Shown here piece by piece: positions 5,582-6,418 of a stretch of DNA of 6,418 nt (position 1 is its first letter; every line of letters starts with the position of its first letter). The position numbers were made by a program, and so were the translations under genes. The stretch is from an uncultured Campylobacter sp. (GTDB lineage Bacteria; Campylobacterota; Campylobacteria; Campylobacterales; Campylobacteraceae): the NCBI GenBank assembly GCA_938046705.1, contig CALIWP010000040.1, positions 1-6,418 on the forward strand. The letters run 5' to 3'. The notes beneath the pieces were generated by a model. The model saw nothing but the letters and a program-made list of their open reading frames with translations, ran no database searches and was not told where the DNA came from.

Positions 5582-6418
5582 ATGCAAAAAGAGACGATCG
5601 CCACGCACTATGGCTACGATACCAAGGCTGGCCCGGGCGCCATGGCGGTGCCGATTTACCAGACTACGGCTTATGATTTCGGTAGCGCCGAGATGGCCGC
5701 AGCGAGATTTCAACTAGAAGCCCCGGGCCACATCTATACGAGGCTAGGCAACCCGACGACGGACGTGCTAGAGAGCCGTATAGCCGCGCTCGAGGAGGGC
5801 TCGGCCTCTATCGTGACGGCCAGCGGTCAGGCGGCGATTTTTTACTCGATCGCAAATTTAGCCGCAGTCGGCGACAACATCGTCGTGGCAAAGAAAATTT
5901 ACGGCGGCACGATGGTTCTTTTCATGCACACGCTTAAGCGTTTTGGCATCGAGGCGCGGGTGTTTGACAGCGACAGCGCGGACGATCTTGAAAATTTGAT
6001 AGACGACAAAACGCGCGCGATATTTTTCGAGACGCTATCAAACCCGCAAATCGCAATCCCGAATTTTAAAAAAATCGTCGAGATCGCGGACAAGCACGGC
6101 GTCGTAACGATCGCTGATAACACCGTGCCTACGCCGATCATTTTCCAACCGCTAAATCACGGCGTAGACGTCGTCGTGCATAGCGCGAGCAAATATATCT
6201 GCGGCCAGGGTCTAAGCCTAGCGGGCGCAGTAGTAGCTAGCAAAAATTTAAACGCCAAGCTAGTCGGCAACGCCAGATACGCGCACTTTAACGAGCCTGA
6301 CGAGAGCTATCACGGCCTAGTTTACGCACAGATGGCGGATAAATTCGACATCTACACGCTACGCATGAGGGTGGCTTTGGTGCGCGATATAGGCGCTACG
6401 ATCTCGCCTTTTAACTCA
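5582..6418 (+). CDS. metY: O-acetylhomoserine sulfhydrylase-type PLP enzyme (3' end outside window)
   Basis: Cys/Met-metabolism PLP enzyme, fold type I. It probably replaces the acetyl group of O-acetylhomoserine with sulfide to give homocysteine for methionine synthesis. 279 codons are present of roughly 420 usual for MetY. Visible landmarks are IYTRLGNPT at 51-59 (Tyr52 and Arg54 contact the neighbour's PLP phosphate in this family), SGQAAI at 81-86, and Tyr107 in KIYGGT, which stacks on the cofactor. ADNT at 178-181 has Asp179 for the pyridine nitrogen, and HSASKY at 200-205 has Lys204 as the PLP lysine. The stretch RYAHFNEPDESYHGLVYAQM at 232-251 is the segment that marks MetY rather than the shorter MetB/MetC enzymes. 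The lysine motif SKYICGQG differs from the commoner TKYIGGHG. Some Campylobacterota (Wolinella) feed MetY from a thiocarboxylated carrier protein; partner genes, if any, would lie beyond the window. Confidence 0.88.
   Translation, partial: MQKETIATHYGYDTKAGPGAMAVPIYQTTAYDFGSAEMAAARFQLEAPGHIYTRLGNPTTDVLESRIAALEEGSASIVTASGQAAIFYSIANLAAVGDNIVVAKKIYGGTMVLFMHTLKRFGIEARVFDSDSADDLENLIDDKTRAIFFETLSNPQIAIPNFKKIVEIADKHGVVTIADNTVPTPIIFQPLNHGVDVVVHSASKYICGQGLSLAGAVVASKNLNAKLVGNARYAHFNEPDESYHGLVYAQMADKFDIYTLRMRVALVRDIGATISPFNS

Noticed and set aside
5899..6141. Minus-strand open frame of 80 codons opposite metY
   Set aside because: The metY frame here is unbroken and carries catalytic landmarks; the antisense product is a Ser/Ile-rich shadow.

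Overview
The window looks like a housekeeping stretch of a Campylobacter-type (Campylobacterota) chromosome. It matches what I recall of C. jejuni Cj0539-Cj0543 and H. pylori HP0242-HP0238 in gene order. The protein sequences are close to the Campylobacter versions, but GC content looks nearer one half than the ~30% of C. jejuni. A higher-GC relative such as the rectus/showae/curvus/gracilis group is therefore more likely. The species call is inference.

Minus-strand operon, 4459 down to 1, in transcription order: a DUF2018/HP0242-family small protein; a secreted protein of unknown function (Cj0540/HP0241 position); a long-chain polyprenyl diphosphate synthase; hemA (glutamyl-tRNA reductase); and proS (prolyl-tRNA synthetase, cut by the window edge). 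The genes overlap by 1 to 8 bases or lie 23 bases apart, so they are almost surely co-transcribed and largely translationally coupled. The operon joins the first committed step of haem synthesis from Glu-tRNA, proline charging of tRNA, and the prenyl chain of menaquinone. The 90-base AT-rich gap upstream (4460-4549) carries a diverged tandem repeat and candidate -10 boxes.

Second minus-strand unit, 5502 to 4550: a small basic protein of unknown function overlaps, by GTGA, a HAD-family phosphatase of the phosphoglycolate phosphatase type.

Plus strand, 5582 to the end: the first 279 codons of a PLP enzyme of the O-acetylhomoserine sulfhydrylase (MetY) type. It is transcribed divergently from the basic-protein/HAD pair across a 79-base gap (5503-5581), which holds two facing TATAAT boxes so close together that the promoters must overlap.

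I see no tRNA, rRNA, CRISPR array, insertion sequence, phage gene or convincing terminator. All gaps between genes are under 100 bases. I found no clear new biological system. The best leads are the tandem repeat upstream of the proS operon, the superimposed divergent promoters, the strong excess of the palindrome AAATTT (about 46 copies by eye), and two or three uncharacterised small proteins tied to core genes.
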